From Grifola frondosa (Eukaryota > Basidiomycota > Agaricomycetes > Polyporales > Grifolaceae), in contig LUGG01000015.1 in the NCBI GenBank assembly GCA_001683735.1, positions 310,001 through 374,000 on the forward strand: a DNA stretch of 64,000 nucleotides, in the 5' to 3' direction. The notes beneath the pieces are model-generated. The model made no database searches, was not told the DNA's origin, and saw only the letters and a list, made by a program, of their open reading frames with translations. Position 1 is the first letter of the stretch, and each line of letters begins with the position of its first letter. The position numbers and the translations under genes were made by a program. This document shows, in pieces, positions 33,076-45,838 of the stretch.

Positions 33076-33550
33076 GCTGAGGAGATATACTTATTTGTTT
33101 TATAATTTTAGTTTTCTTTCTTGTCTGATGACGGCTGGCGAAGTCGTTGCCTTATACGCTCTGTCTGTGTGCGTATCGACCAAAGCTCTCCTAGAAAGTT
33201 CATCTGTCAGGCCTGGTAAATGAGGTATTTCTAGAATCTCCAATCCACTTTACACGTCGAATAATGAGTGTCCACTTATGCTAGCACGACAGTTGCGAAT
33301 TGGTCAAGACTGAATGAGATCTGAACAGGTCTCGGCGGGCCGTCAGTGCAGTTGAGAATAAAAATGCTTGTTGATGATGATTAGAATATCACGATATGTA
33401 AGTGGATGCAAAAGCGGCAATGCCGCTCGATGAAATTAGGGCATATCAAGGACAGGGCAGTAGTATATGGAACGATATCGACCTGTCATCGATCAAGAAA
33501 AGCATAGAATGACAACTACAGCACAACAAGATCACATACATCACCTCAAC
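33076..33550. other. Convergent 3' intergenic region of the MYND pair
   Basis: It separates the stop codons of two convergently transcribed paralogues. No coding signal. Confidence 0.5.
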
Positions 33551-34373
33551 CTAGCTCACAATGCCCTCATTAAGCTTCTTCATCAAACATGACTTCCAAT
33601 CCATGCTCAATGGCTCCAGCGGAGTATGGGGGTCGAAGCCGACAGGCATGACGTTGCTAGTGCCTGTATCAACGCACAGCAGGATCACGTTCAACGTGCC
33701 CATGAACCCGGTCCTCACGTTTTCCTCGTGTGCGAGGCGCAGCATCCCGCGCATCTCCTCCGCCTGCGGAAACATGTCGAACGGGACGACGTCGGCGCCC
33801 GTGGCGTAGAACATGGTCTCGATGCGGCGCGAGTCCGGACGACTGCGCAGAAAGACGACTAGCAGAAATTTTTTCGTGCGAGAGGGATCGGCGCAGGCAT
33901 CAAGCGCGCGTATTCCAGCCTCGGCAAGTGACGGGCGATGCTTGCTCGTGAACGCACGCAGGTCCTTGAGCGGTGCTGGCACATCACCTAACCCTCCATG
34001 CGCCCTTTGATTGACTTTGCACTTCTCCTTGTGCGATGGCCATGCCGCCTTCTGACAGGCTTTACTCTGTATTTGCCGATGGCATATGCGGGACATAATG
34101 AGCACATCAAGACCGTAAGAATCCTGGCCAGAGACGCACACAGTACAGTTCAACCTGACAGCCTTTACATCGAAACAAGGTCACACCGGAGTTGCGCGAC
34201 TTGTAACAATATTGGCATTGAGTCAGCTCCTTCCGCATGAATCCGTTTCGGTCGGACTCTGCGCTGCGAGCCTTGGGTGCAGGTGGCACGCCGCTCAGAC
34301 CGAGTTCTTCGGCACAACACGGGCAACCGGGAGTAAACATTCCGTCATGACTCGGAAGACTGTTTGACTCCAT
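33551..34373 (-). CDS. MYND zinc-finger protein, minus-strand copy
   Basis: A full paralogue of 32254-33075 with the same layout: FTPGCPCCAEE near the start (ATG at 34373), finger cysteines in QCQYC, RCKGC and LYC, an intron at about 34145-34060 at the same place inside the finger, then ACQKAAWPSHKEKC. The C-terminal domain has LRAFTSKHRPSLAEAGIRAL, FLLVVFLRSRPDSRRIET, FMGTLNVILLC and the ending MKKLNEGIVS. This copy needs no frame correction. It is shorter by a few residues around FDMFP. The likely role is protein-protein contact through the MYND finger; nothing more specific is visible. Confidence 0.85.
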
Positions 34374-35099
34374 GTTATCGGGCTTGATGTTCAACTTCGT
34401 TAGAGAAACGTAGGGAAACAAGAATGTTTGAATACATACCATAGACACCGTCAAAGTGGTTTCCGGGATACTTGCAAATTGTGAAGTACACTCAAAACCC
34501 ACTCTCTTTCGACGTTCGAACTTTGAGCAGAGCTTTCTGTGGCCTCAAGTTGCAAGGGAGAGCAGGAATATGCTTGCGCATCTTTTATGTAAGTTTGCCT
34601 CGAGGTTTATAATTCGATCGAGGTCGCTGTTCGCTTTTTCTTCCCGCGAAGCAATTGCATCGCCAACTTTGGGCGACTGAAATCGACTGCATCATTACTT
34701 TAAAACCAAGCCAATATATTATTTAAATATTAATATACAGAAAACCCCCGTGATTTTTGGACTACTTAATCGAGCCTGTTCAAAGCTCGATTTAGAGATC
34801 TGATGTCATGACATCACGAATGTCATTGCCCGCCATTCCTCATATATAAAGGCCTGTATTGAACATTTGCATCCCCCGTCATCTCTACCACCACGTCGTC
34901 TCTGTACTATTAGTGCATCCATTATCATCACAGCCTTCCATCTTCCGCTATTGAATATTTGTATATCAAAAAGATAGGGTTACAGTAACATGGTTAGTCC
35001 GTTCCTGTTTCGGAAGATCCAGATCTTGATCTCCGACTCGATTAATTTACCTTCTCATTTGCAGCGGTCGAATTCAGCAGCGCTTTGTGAAGACTTACT
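34374..35099. other. Divergent promoter region between MYND and ELP1 genes
   Basis: Contains a very AT-rich tract (about 34710-34740) and a clear tatataaagg at about 34847-34856, about 245 nt upstream of the ELP1 ATG. A possible 5' leader intron (gttagt at 34994 to tttgcag near 35065) lies before the ELP1 start. No separate gene is supported. Confidence 0.5.
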
Positions 35100-38000
35100 A
35101 TGCGGAGCCTCTCCCTTTCGAAGTCGACCCAAGTCTCGCTGACACCGCCTATCGCTTTCACTTCCTTTGACCCAAATTCCACTGTGGAAAATGTCAAAAT
35201 CACCGCTGTCGCCATCGACCTTGATCAAGACGCCCTATACGTCGCAGCAAGAAACGGGACACAGAGCCCGATGGAGAGGTCTTAGTGCAGTTGTGGAAAA
35301 TAGCCGTTGCGGACGCGAACCAGACCGACGAGGTACGTGTCACTGCGCGCTCTCAATTTCATCCTCTCGACCATTTTCTCCCAGGCCAGCAGCCATGTCC
35401 CCACTCTCGTCACCACTTTTGCCACTCCCATCCCCGTCGCTTCCAATCCATGGTCCTCTCATCTAGGTAGGAAGGCACCACTTGCCAACGGGCAGACGTC
35501 TACGGAGCCATCCGCGGAGACGGAGGTCCTATCATTACACGTCGTATCGGACACACATTCCCTCGCACTGGTGACCCGTGCGGGAGATATCGCGACTATA
35601 GAGCTCGATATCGATGCCCCTACGGTACGTTGCCGACCTCGACTCGTGTGTTGTTGCTGACATGCTCATAGGCCGACGTCGTTGGCTCGGTCGAGGCAGG
35701 CATCTTGTGCGCAGAGTGGTCTCCGGACGACGCGTTCCTTGTCATCGTCACAGGTTGGTGTTCCATAAATTCTGATTTCGATTCATTCACCCGTTCTCCA
35801 GGCGCAGATAAACTGATTCTCATGACGTCCACTTTTGACGTCCTGTCGGAGGATCCTCTCCATCCCACAGACTTTGGCGAGGGCGAGTCTCGTTTCGTCT
35901 CTATCACATCTATTCTAAAGTATTGATGTGACTCTGCAGATGCCCCCACGAACGTCGGCTGGGGTGCCAAGCACACGCAGTTTCAACGCTCTCTCGGGAA
36001 GGCGGCGGCGGCGTCCTCGCTTGCGCCCACCGCAGTTGGCGCAAGTCCTGACGATGACGGGCGCGCACGCGTAAGCTGGAGGGGCGATGGCGCATTCTTT
36101 GTTGTCGGTGTGCTTGAGAGTGGGAGCACGGTGAGCAGCGTAATGATGCTTTGCGGCATGTCTAACTCATGTTTGCTTCTAGGCGGATAGCCATGCGCGT
36201 CGCGTCCTTCGCGTATACGCGCGCGACGGGACACTACAGAGCACCGCAGAAGCTATTCCTGGCCTCGAACATTCCTTGTCGTGGCGACCCTCAGGAAATC
36301 TCATTGTCGGCACGCAGCGCTTTGGTCATATTCCGGGAGCTTCCAAGGGAATCGATGGCCTGGGCCAGGGTCGGGAAGGCCGTCATGATGTTGTCTTTTT
36401 TGAACGCAATGGACTGCGTCATGGCGAATTTGAGCTGAGGGAACAACACGGTACTGGGACTGGGAAGAGGAAATGGGGATACCGGGTGCGGGAGGTGGCG
36501 TGGAGCGCGGACTCGAACGTGCTAAGTGTGTGGATCGAGGGGATGACGGAGACACGGGTACGTGCTTGGATATTTTTAATCGATCCTTCGTTGATTAAGC
36601 CACACATCGCTTATGCAGTGCAATTGTGGACCACGGGCAACTATCACTGGTGAGTACGCACGGCTCGAATATTTGCTATTTAGTTGACCTGAATCAAGGT
36701 ACCTCAAGCAAGAGATCGCTGCGCCGGCTGCACTGGACGGTTCTCTGGGACGGTTTACAGCAGTCAGGTGGCACCCTGAGCATGCTCTGCGAATCATTCT
36801 AACTACCAGCTGTACGTCGACTGTCCTGATACATCCGACCGTCGTTGCCGACTGATGTGTAAATCTTAGCGGACGTCATACAGCGGACCTACTCCTGGGA
36901 CACATTCGCGTCCCCGTGTACTCCACCAACCGACTCGGGCTCCGTTGCCGTCCTGGACGGGAGTGCGTTATCCATTTGTGTTCGGGTCTTCAATTGTGTT
37001 CACAATATGTCCTTCACCAGCTAGCCTGCTCCTCACGCCCTTCCGTACTCAGAATGTCCCTCCGCCGATGTGCGCACACGTGCTCTCCCTCTCGTTCCCC
37101 ATCAGCTCCCTCAAATCGTCCTCCACACGCACACCTGTGCCCGTGCACGCGTCATTCTCCTCAGTACGCGATATGCTAGCAGTCCTTTGGGAATCTGGTG
37201 TCGTGGAGCTGTTCGACCTCCATACGCGTCTTGGTCCTGGGCGTGGGAAGGCGATGGATCCCGCGCGGATATGGGCGGGGATTGTTGGCGTCAACGATGC
37301 GGAGATAGGCGCAAGCTCAAGGAGCTATCGTCAAATCCTTGTGTCCCAGTATCCTGCTGATGGCACGAAGGTTGGATGGTGGGATCGCGCGCCTCATTGT
37401 ACTGGGTTCAGAGACGAGCGGGGATGCGACCGACGTAGTGTGCGTCATTGACGTGCGGTCGTGGGACGTTGTGGAGAGATATGAAGTGGAGGCGCCTTCG
37501 CGGAACGGGAGGCTGGTCCCTGCAGAAGACAGAATTTTTGGCAGGCGGGAGATGGCGAGATCTGTGAAGGTACGTCTCTTTTTACGTGGTGTATTTGTGC
37601 TGTAATTGAGCTTATCGCAGTTGACCTGGACGCTCGGTCTGTGACATCGAGGGCCCGCTTCCCCGAGTTCTGCTTTTTCTCCAACCATGTACTCATCTCC
37701 GACAGCAAGCCAGCCGATGTTGATCCACCGATCTCTGTATCTGTGTTTATCGGACTGTCCCATAGCGGCAAGTTGTACATCGCCACCGCCGACGTGGGAG
37801 CTCGGACACTCGTGACAAATGCGAATTCCTTCGTGGTAGCATCCGGATTCCTCATCTTCACCACCACTGCGCATGTTGCGCAGTTCGCGCCTTTCCACGC
37901 TCTCGTATCCCTCCTCCTATCTGATGTAGATGCTTCAGGGCCGGGTGCGCCGGAGTGGGAAACACGCAGGGTGGACGGGGCTCGCGTATCGTGACTGCCG

Positions 38001-40489
38001 TTCCGAGCACGATGAGCTTGGTTCTGCAGATGCCGAGAGGCAATCTGGAGACGATCAACCCGAGACCGCTCGTAATGGAGATCGTTCGACAGGATATCGA
38101 CAGGTAAGTGACAATGTAGAGCTGGAGCCTCACAGGGAGTAGCTCAAATTTCCATGTAGTATTCGGTATGCGAAGGCATTCGCAGCATGCCGGAAGCATC
38201 GGATAGACTTGAATGTGTTCGTGGAACATGACCGGGCGGCGTTCATGGAGCACTTGCCTGCGTTTGTCGAACAGGTTGACGACGTCGACTACATCAACTT
38301 GTTTTTGACTAGTTTGGGGTTAGTTTCGTCTTGGGAGTTTGTGGGATTCGATCATTCATGTTTGCATTAGCCAGGGGCCTCTACCCGCCGACGTTGTGGC
38401 CACCTTGTGCGACAGCATGCGGATAGAGCTGGAGAAGAAGGATCTCAGGAAGTACATCAATTCGATATTGACAGCGCATGTGGTGAAGAGACCTCCTGAT
38501 TACGAGGCGGGGTTGACACTGCTGCTGCGTCTTCGAGGTTGGTGATGACTAGCGTCCCATCTCTTTTAGACTCTGACGGACCGAACGTTTGTCGCAGATA
38601 CTGAGCCTCATCTGGTAGAAGACGCAGTGAAATACATCATCTTCCTCGTGGATGCCGACAAGCTGTTCGACACAGCTCTCGGGATGTATGACTTCTCCCT
38701 TGTTCTGATGGTGGCGCAGCATGCGCAGAAGGTCCGTCCTGGTTTTTGCGGCTCGAAGGTATATGAAATGATGTCATCCAGGACCCTCGAGAATATCTCC
38801 CTTTCCTTCGCGAGCTCCGGGCGCTCGACCATTATTACCAGAGGTTTAAAATCGATGATCATCTTAGGAGATACGAGAAAGCGCTAACGAACCTCAGCCT
38901 CGCTGGTAAGTCATATTTATTAGCTCTGTTCGGCGAGTATTGATATATTAGAAGGTTCCGATCGATTCGAGGAGGCTATGGCATATGTAGAAAAGCACCG
39001 CCTATATGATCATGCACTATCGTTGTGGAAGCATACTGATCGTTATGAGGTAAGGACGCTGTGCTATGTTTGTGTCGTCTTGGATTTCATTTCTCTTCTA
39101 GTCTGTACTGAGCGTGTACGGCGAGTGGCTATTCGAACGACGAGATTTCAGAGAAGCTGCCTTTAGTGAGCTGAAGTCTATTTTATCACTTCTTGGAAGA
39201 TGCTAAGGACATGCTTGCAGTCTTCCGCGGGCAAAGAAATCATCCAAGGCTATGGTTGCCCATGAGAAGGCCCTCGAATGGCAAGAGCTTTTCGAATTAG
39301 CGCTAGAGGAAGCTACTCCTGAGCAAGAGCTGAAGGATATGGCATATCGTGTTGCTGGTACGTGCCAAGGGTGTCTCGTTGATGCTGTGGGCGACTGATC
39401 TGCAACTATGCCGAAGAGGATCTGTCATCCAAGAAGCGCACTTCGGAGGCAGCGCTGGTGCTACTTGACTATGCCAAGGATGTGCGAGAAGCGATTATCG
39501 CGCTTGTACAAGGCAGTCATTTCTCTGAAGCACGCCGGATCGTAAGGGATTTCATGTTTCGTGCACCCTTCTCTGAACATGATTCTGCAGATCACTCTTT
39601 ATCGGAAGCCAGAACTGTTGATAGAGATTGTCTACCCAGGTGCTCTCGAATGTCGTGCGCAGATTGCGGAAGATGTTGGTGAGATGCGAGACCAGCTGCG
39701 TAAGCAGGTGCAACGCCTACGAGAGCTTAGAGTACGAAAGGTGGAAGAACCAGGTATCGTGAACTTCCTATGTGATGTATCCGGGGTTGGCTGACCATGT
39801 GTCACCTTTAGACGCTTTCTATGGCGTGGAAGATACTGATTTGCACAACGTCGACGTCATGACGGACATTTCGATGGCACCAACAACCTTTACTCGCTAT
39901 ACCGTGGCGCCGTCAAATATTTCCCGTACATCTTCAAAGTTAGTATGATCATTGTTAACATGATATTGATCTCACGAAATACCACACAGACGAAGCTCCC
40001 GTTCCAAAAGGAAACTCGAAAGGAAAATAGGCTCTGGCAGAAAGGGAACTGTCGACGAGGAAGAGTATCTTCTGAAATCGGTTACTAAGCTGGTTGACCG
40101 ATTTAATAACACCCAAGGTGAAGAACATTTTAACGGATGAGTCACTCGTGAACTTATTTAATTCCACCTCAGCCGATGCAGCGAAGCTTCTCCCTCATTT
40201 GTTCCAGTTCACAGAGGAGCATTACGCCGAAGGTCTTACTTTGCGAGAAGACCTAAGTGATTTCGAGGCAGAACTGAGTACCGCAGTAGAGGAGATTTGG
40301 CAGAGACCGCCTGAAATCGAGAGCGAAGCACCTCCTGCGGACAGTTGGGCCGTGCGCATGCAAGAGCATGAAAAGCAACGACATGTCAACCCTGTGGACA
40401 AAGTGACGAAGCCGGAGCTTGCGAAGCAGGAGTGGAAATTGAGGTTACCAGAGAGGACTGACAGTGGTAAAAGAATAGAGATTAGTTGA
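35100..40489 (+). CDS. ELP1: Elongator complex protein 1
   Basis: A large multi-exon gene for the scaffold subunit of Elongator, which modifies wobble uridines of tRNAs. The N-terminal half is beta-propeller: AIDLDQDALYVAARN (about 35210), AGILCAEWSPDDAFLVIVTG (about 35700), RVSWRGDGAFFVVGVLESG (about 36075), SLSWRPSGNLIVGTQR (about 36275), VREVAWSADSNVLSVW (about 36490) and RWHPEHALRIIL (about 36765). The C-terminal half is alpha-solenoid: YINLFLTSLG (about 38290), EKHRLYDHALSLWKH (about 38990) and LFELALEEATPEQELK (about 39295). Near the end is the basic RSSRSKRKLERKIGSGRKGT (about 39990-40050), the tRNA-binding region of the family, followed by EEEYLL. Stop at 40487. The start at 35100 (MRSLSL) resembles the usual MRNL start. 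One base is missing near 35260 and probably others. Confidence 0.9.
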
Positions 40490-41408
40490 TCTAGCTTTCC
40501 TGTAGGTGTCACATTTGTTCTGTACATGGAAGTGCAACAGTATTCGTCACTCAATTCATACGCTCAGTTTTTCAGGAACTACTGGAGTTTCCTGTTTTGG
40601 ACATATTCCCCGTCGTTTGATCGGATTGCGCCTCGAACCTGTTGTGTTCTGCTGGACCATGATTTCGCGACCAATCTGCATCCTCTCCATTTCACTTCCG
40701 TAGCCGAACACAACACAGGTCTGTTTTCTATATGTGCTTCTAGATTCGGGTATCGACGTTCAATTAGGATGTCAGCACGGTCGCTGTGCCCTTCGAAACA
40801 TCTGGAACCTAGACAGCTCCTTGATTACTCAGGCATCATCCCAGCATACCACGCACCGGTCTTGCCAGCGCCAGCACTACGCTAGGCACGCGGGTGATTC
40901 TTGACATTAATTTCGGACGCGGATCGAGGTTTGCACATCGAGGGCTGTACTAGGAAATTCGGTGCGCATGAACACGGCCCTGATAGGGACAAAGAAAGCT
41001 CCGTTATGTGGCAGGTCGATCGCGGACGTCCATCGAACCAGAAGTCTATGGCCGAGTGCATGCGCCGTCTTACGCTCATTTCTCTTTCCTTCTTTCTAAC
41101 TTACTGCGCCAGCGCTCGCTCTTCCGCTCCTCCTATAGGTACGGAACAACTGGCTATGTCTTTTTTTTGCGGCTTCAGGGATACGGATTCGTAGCTATAC
41201 CACAGTCCTCAGAGATGAGTGGATTTCTTCTGTGATGCTGGTGATGGAAAACTTGTACGATTAACCAGATGAACAAATCAAGTACATATGGGCCTACACA
41301 CTATGCGCTATCTTGTGCCACCATGGACGCCAATAAACCGTGACCCAGGTTCCTGGTGATACCAAGATATCTCATGTAAACTAAACGTACCACGAACGTG
41401 AAAAAATG
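40490..41408. other. Intergenic gap, no supported gene
   Basis: Short frames only; the longest (119 codons from about 40526, plus strand) matches nothing I know. The right part holds one copy of a degenerate direct repeat. Confidence 0.4.
41213..41300. repeat. Degenerate direct repeat, left copy
   Basis: It shares blocks with 42902-43000: cagagatgagtgga, cttctgtgatg, ttggaaaa/atggaaaa, tacgatta.cc and ctacacactat. The two copies flank the SDR gene and are about 1.7 kb apart. Confidence 0.5.
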
Positions 41409-42350
41409 TCAATAAGCGATATTCACATGTTTCCCCTCCCACCGATCCCAGTTCCGTAAGGCATCCTCCACCACGAAATGGGCAACATCTCGCCTGGAAA
41501 CCGTGTATCCACCACGGAGAGGTTCCTCACTAACTCTATAAGGTGTCTTGTCTCCAGCCTTGTCTGCTTGACATTCTCCGTTTGTCAGCAGCGCAGGTCT
41601 GACCACGAGGAAGTGTTTCAACTGTCCCTGCTCTGGGAGCCCGGCCTGGTTCTGCCAGTTCGCACCCAAGACCTCCGCGATCGGCTCCTCGTCGCGCCAT
41701 TCCCATCCCGCAACGTGCGCGGCGACACGTTCGGCGCCGAGTTTGTCGGCATGAGGTTCACGAAGGAGGAAGGCATAGAGGAGCCTGAGCAGAAAAGGGA
41801 GCTTCGCATGTGCCGCGCGTGTAACGCCGATGGAGGATATCGTGATGAACCGCGGCGATGATGATGCGGAGGTCGGCGGGGTAGTACTCAGAACATTTAC
41901 GAGCGACTTGGTGCAGAGGTCCGGTATATCAATTATGAAGCCCCTCGTGAGGTGAACTTTCCCTTCCCGCGCACCTGGTAGCCAAGAGGTCAGCGAGATG
42001 ACCAAGACGAAGGTACATGGGGAACTTCTTACCAACTGTGAAGAGCACGAGATCTACGGAATTGTCGTCCCTTTACGCGCTTCTTCCCATCCGCGCGCAC
42101 GTCTTCCGCATTCAGCGCATCGCCTTTAACAAGCCGTGCTTTCCCATCCTTGACGAAGGACTGAATCGTAGCGTCTTCATCAAAGACCGACGGATATCTG
42201 AGGAGGAACGTAACAGTTGCTCCTTGGTCTGTAATGTTCCAGCATTTAGAACGCGAACAGCGCGACGACATACGAGAGTTACTCACTGAGCAGCCTAACA
42301 GCGGCGTAGTAGCCGATATTTCGCGAACCTCCAATAACAAAAGCTTTCAT
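41409..42350 (-). CDS. NAD(P)-binding protein of the atypical short-chain dehydrogenase group
   Basis: Exon 1 (ATG at 42350) encodes MKAFVIGGSRNIGYYAAVRL, with the dinucleotide-binding glycine motif GGSRNIG. After an intron with gtgagt donor come ATVTFLLRYPSVFDED and a lysine-rich stretch ending GDALNAEDVRA (Asp after a beta strand, typical of NAD binding). Later exons carry SASSSPRFITISSIGVTR (about 41850), where the Ser-rich strand-end fits an NmrA/extended-SDR fold, and the C-terminus RDVAHFVVEDALRNWDRWEGKHVNIAY. No clear YxxxK is seen, so catalysis is uncertain; it could be an epimerase-like or regulatory binder. Length about 280 residues. Confidence 0.75.
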
Positions 42351-43442
42351 GTCGAAAGTACTGAGAGTATGATAAGATTCAATGCTCAGGTTGTCCGCTT
42401 TATATCAACCCATCCGATAGGGGCGCCTGATGACGCGTGCTACCCGCCAAGCCCGCCACAAACATATGTTGCAGCGCCCTTAGCGCAGCATTAGTGATGC
42501 GCGGCGGACTCGGTCCCGCGACTGGTCTTTCCGCACGCACCGAATCCGTGGGTCGGAAAGTCAGTCGCCGTCGGGTTGCCTTGACCATAGTATCACCGCG
42601 CAGCATCATCCCTGAACTACATACGTCAAAGGCGTTGTGAGCACGACACGATCATGCACAACATTCTGTCCAACGCGGAGCGCACCTAATTAGTAGCGTT
42701 ATGCCACTTTCAAATGTCCAAAGACAAATCGCAGTCGGAAGCGGACACATTACACCGCCGAAGGCATGCATAGCTGCAAATTAACCTCACGCAAGTTGGC
42801 GGCTGCACAATCCAAAATCCATTGCAACAATCAAGTCAACCGCAAAAGCACAAGTGCGAATTTCGAAAACACTGCTACGCCACAGCTTCTAGTTGATCTC
42901 AGAGATGAGTGGACTGCTTCTGTGATGATAAAAGCTTTTTGGAAAATCTTTACGATTACCCGGATGCACGAATGAGGTGCCTCTCGGACTACACACTATC
43001 ATCACGGTCCAAGAGCAGCGCCGGTGGCGGCTTCAGAATTCGAGTATTGTTTATGTCTGAGCCTGAGCATGCTCATTGTGAGCGCCACACGTGTGCAACG
43101 CTAATCCGTTGGAAGGTATCATCTCCGAGTAGCCAATGTTGCGACCTCCATAGAAGTTTATCAAGAGCATCTACACAGAGTAAGTGTCTTGGTTGCAAAT
43201 GTCCGACCCGAATGCTTATTGATCGGACACATTCAGGATTTGGGGCAACATCAGGAAGCAATTGGGTATTAAAGCCTGAACTGCACCGTTTTTAATATTG
43301 CAAACGAGCGATGCGCAGTGGTACGTCTCACATGAATTCCTGCAATCTTCGGGAGAAGAGAAAACTGGACATCATGCCTTATATTGTACAATCGATGTGA
43401 TATACGGGCAGAAGCCCACGTTCACTTTACAGATGACCTTTT
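42351..43442. other. Intergenic gap, no supported gene
   Basis: Contains the right copy of the degenerate direct repeat (42902-43000). No conserved protein frame is seen. Confidence 0.4.
42902..43000. repeat. Degenerate direct repeat, right copy
   Basis: Partner of 41213-41300. Similarity fades on both sides, so the original extent is unclear. Confidence 0.5.
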
Positions 43443-45320
43443 CTAAGAGAGCAGCGTGTTCGCCATTTCGATAACGTTCACCTCGGCCGCTGTAGCGTCA
43501 GGCGAACATTCAAAAGGCTCCAATCCAAGCATACGCCGGCCTTCTGCACTGGACACACCCTCCGGGGAGCCCCGGCCTGCGAAGCGCGACTCACCTTCGC
43601 CGCCAGGGAAGTCGCTAGAAGCGCACAGTCAGAAGTACATCCCCGGACGTGCAAAGTCTTACCAGACGTACGGAGGGGGACGACCACCCACGAAATTCTC
43701 GCGCTGGTCGCGCAGGTACGCCGCGCTACCAAGAGCCACTTCAGCGTCAGCAACACCGTTCCGCAACCTATCCAGACATAACATGCACGCACTTTTTCTC
43801 CGTGAGCGGCACAGCGGGTATGTACAGCACCGACGAGTCGCCGACGCCATTATGCTCTGCCTCGACGGCATGCACCACGTCGCAGTGCCCTGCAATTCAA
43901 GTTATTTCGGCCATGCACCGTGGCAAACGCAGCACTCACAATACACCTGGTCACCCGGCTCGACACGCGGAATCGAAACCATCGATCTGTCGAGCTGCAG
44001 ATGTGGGTGCGTGTGTCCGCGAAGCTCCTGCGCCTTTCCGGGCACGCTCCCAGGGAACTCGGTGCTCTCCAGGTCCAGCTCCCACCCCGTGCCGCCGAGG
44101 CGGAAGAACGGGCGGAGCATAGTATATGCGGAGGAGAGCTTGAGGAATGGAAGAACGCGCAGCGTGCCTTCGCCGGTCCCCGCACTGGAGAGCGACGTCC
44201 AGCCCTGCCAGGGCGGAATACCGAGCACTGATTCCTGTCGGCGGCCAGTCAGTATGGACACCGCTAACAACAATGGGGAGGGGGAGGCTTACGGCGTGTT
44301 ATACAGGTCTTGGCACGCGTGAATGCGCGGCGAAGCGTCGAACGGGTCGTGCGCGCGCCAGTTGCCCTCGAGAATTCGCGCGAAGCACGCGCGGAACCCG
44401 GGGTCCTCCCAGCGCTCGACGCTCCCCCCGTCGATGTGCGGGCCTAGGGTGAACACGCTCGGTCCTGGGGGCCGGATGCGCAAGCGGTCGAAGTAGGCGA
44501 GCGGCGTGCGGAGGCTGATCTGCGTATCCGGAGAGGAGCAGTGCCAGAGCGAGAGGAGGGCGCGCTGCGTCGCGATGAGCGCGGGGTGTGTACGTGCGAG
44601 AATCTGGGCAGGAGAGTTGTATATTTCGTAGAAGACGATGTTATCTGGGGGAATGCCTGTAAATAAGAAAGCAAAGTCAGAGCGCAATACGTATGGTTAA
44701 ATAAAGATGACGTAGACCTTTGACTTTGTCCACGTTTGCTTGGATATAGTCTTTGATCGATTGCTTCCATCCCAGAGCTTCCTAGAAGCCACTACGCTCA
44801 ATGACATACATTTAAATGAAAATACCACCGCTACTTGCCTCTCTGGGTACCCCACCTCTTACAATGACCACGCCGGTCCGCTTGATCTCGTTCACTTGCT
44901 CGGCGCTCAGCCCTCTCATAACATCAGAATACGAGACGCTCGGGATTATCTGCCGGTAACTCAATATCTGTCCGAAAAATCAACCAGAGAACGTACGTCG
45001 GCCCCACGCTCTGCAACCTCCTCCACCGCAGTCTCGAGCTCCTTCAGAACCGCGTTCCAGCTGCACACCATCGCGTCCTTGTCCTTACATATGGACCTCT
45101 TCAACTCTGCGAAGCGCGCTGGCAACTCCGGTGCCTCGTCGGTGAGCGACGTGAACACGTCCATGATCGTGCCCTCTTTCTTGGCCGCTCGTCGCGGGTG
45201 AAGAAGAGTGCCAGTCATAGAGGAGCGTGTCCCGGTCGCGTCGGTAGCTGCATTCGCATAAGAGCGCGACGGTACGAGCATGAAGGCACGTCTTGCGGTC
45301 TTCGACACAGAGTGGAGCAT
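43443..45320 (-). CDS. DUF1479 (YbiU-type) protein with mitochondrial-like leader
   Basis: The ATG at 45320 starts MLHSVSKTARRAFMLVPSRS, rich in Arg and Ser with no acids, a plausible mitochondrial targeting sequence. The body matches the DUF1479 family, which has a 2-oxoglutarate/Fe(II) oxygenase-like fold: IDGGSVERWEDPGFRACF (about 44440-44390), LRVLPFLKLSSAYTMLRPFF (about 44160-44105), an exon junction giving PGDQVYWHCDVVHAVE (about 43965-43865), then DSSVLYIPAVPLT and the end GRGSPEGVSSAEGRRMLGLEPF. Candidate metal ligands are His/Asp in HIDGGS and His in the HCDVVHAVE block. The stop is at 43443. The substrate is unknown; bacterial relatives are also uncharacterised. Confidence 0.82.
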
Positions 45321-45838
45321 GCCTGCAGGTGCGCTGCGCAGAAAAGTCAAAGTACAGAAAAAGTGACGAGTTAACGCAGATGCAGCTTGCCACTTTTATA
45401 CGTCTCGTGTATCGAGCTTATCAAACATAGTCTGGGATACAGAGCCAGCTGATGCATATCTGGGCGCGAGACAGAGTCCTTCTGCATTCAAAACAATGTC
45501 TTCTGGCGCAACAGATTTCTCACTACGAGCTCTGCCAAGGTGATTATTTGTCACCGGCACAGAACGCTCAACAAGAATTACTCACTGCAGCGAGCGCCTA
45601 CGCGACAGCATTTTCCGAAGAAACGCCGATATTAAGCCGAAGATAGACGCATAGTAATCCAGTCTATTGTAACTTCAAGTGCGCGTTTCGTTTCGTAAGT
45701 TACCTATGTAGATCAACAAATACATAAATATGCTCTAGTCGCAAAGTAACTGAATCAGCATCGTTCCCGTGAGCAGAGCATGACCAAATGCCCTTACAAT
45801 AGTATCGTGTCCATCATCAGTCGAATCCAAGTTGGCTA
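45321..45838. other. Gap between the DUF1479 and reductase genes
   Basis: It lies upstream of the DUF1479 gene and downstream of the reductase. No supported gene. Confidence 0.4.

Noticed and set aside
40526..40885. 119-codon plus-strand frame after ELP1
   Set aside because: No homology that I recognise and no codon-like conservation to test; probably chance.
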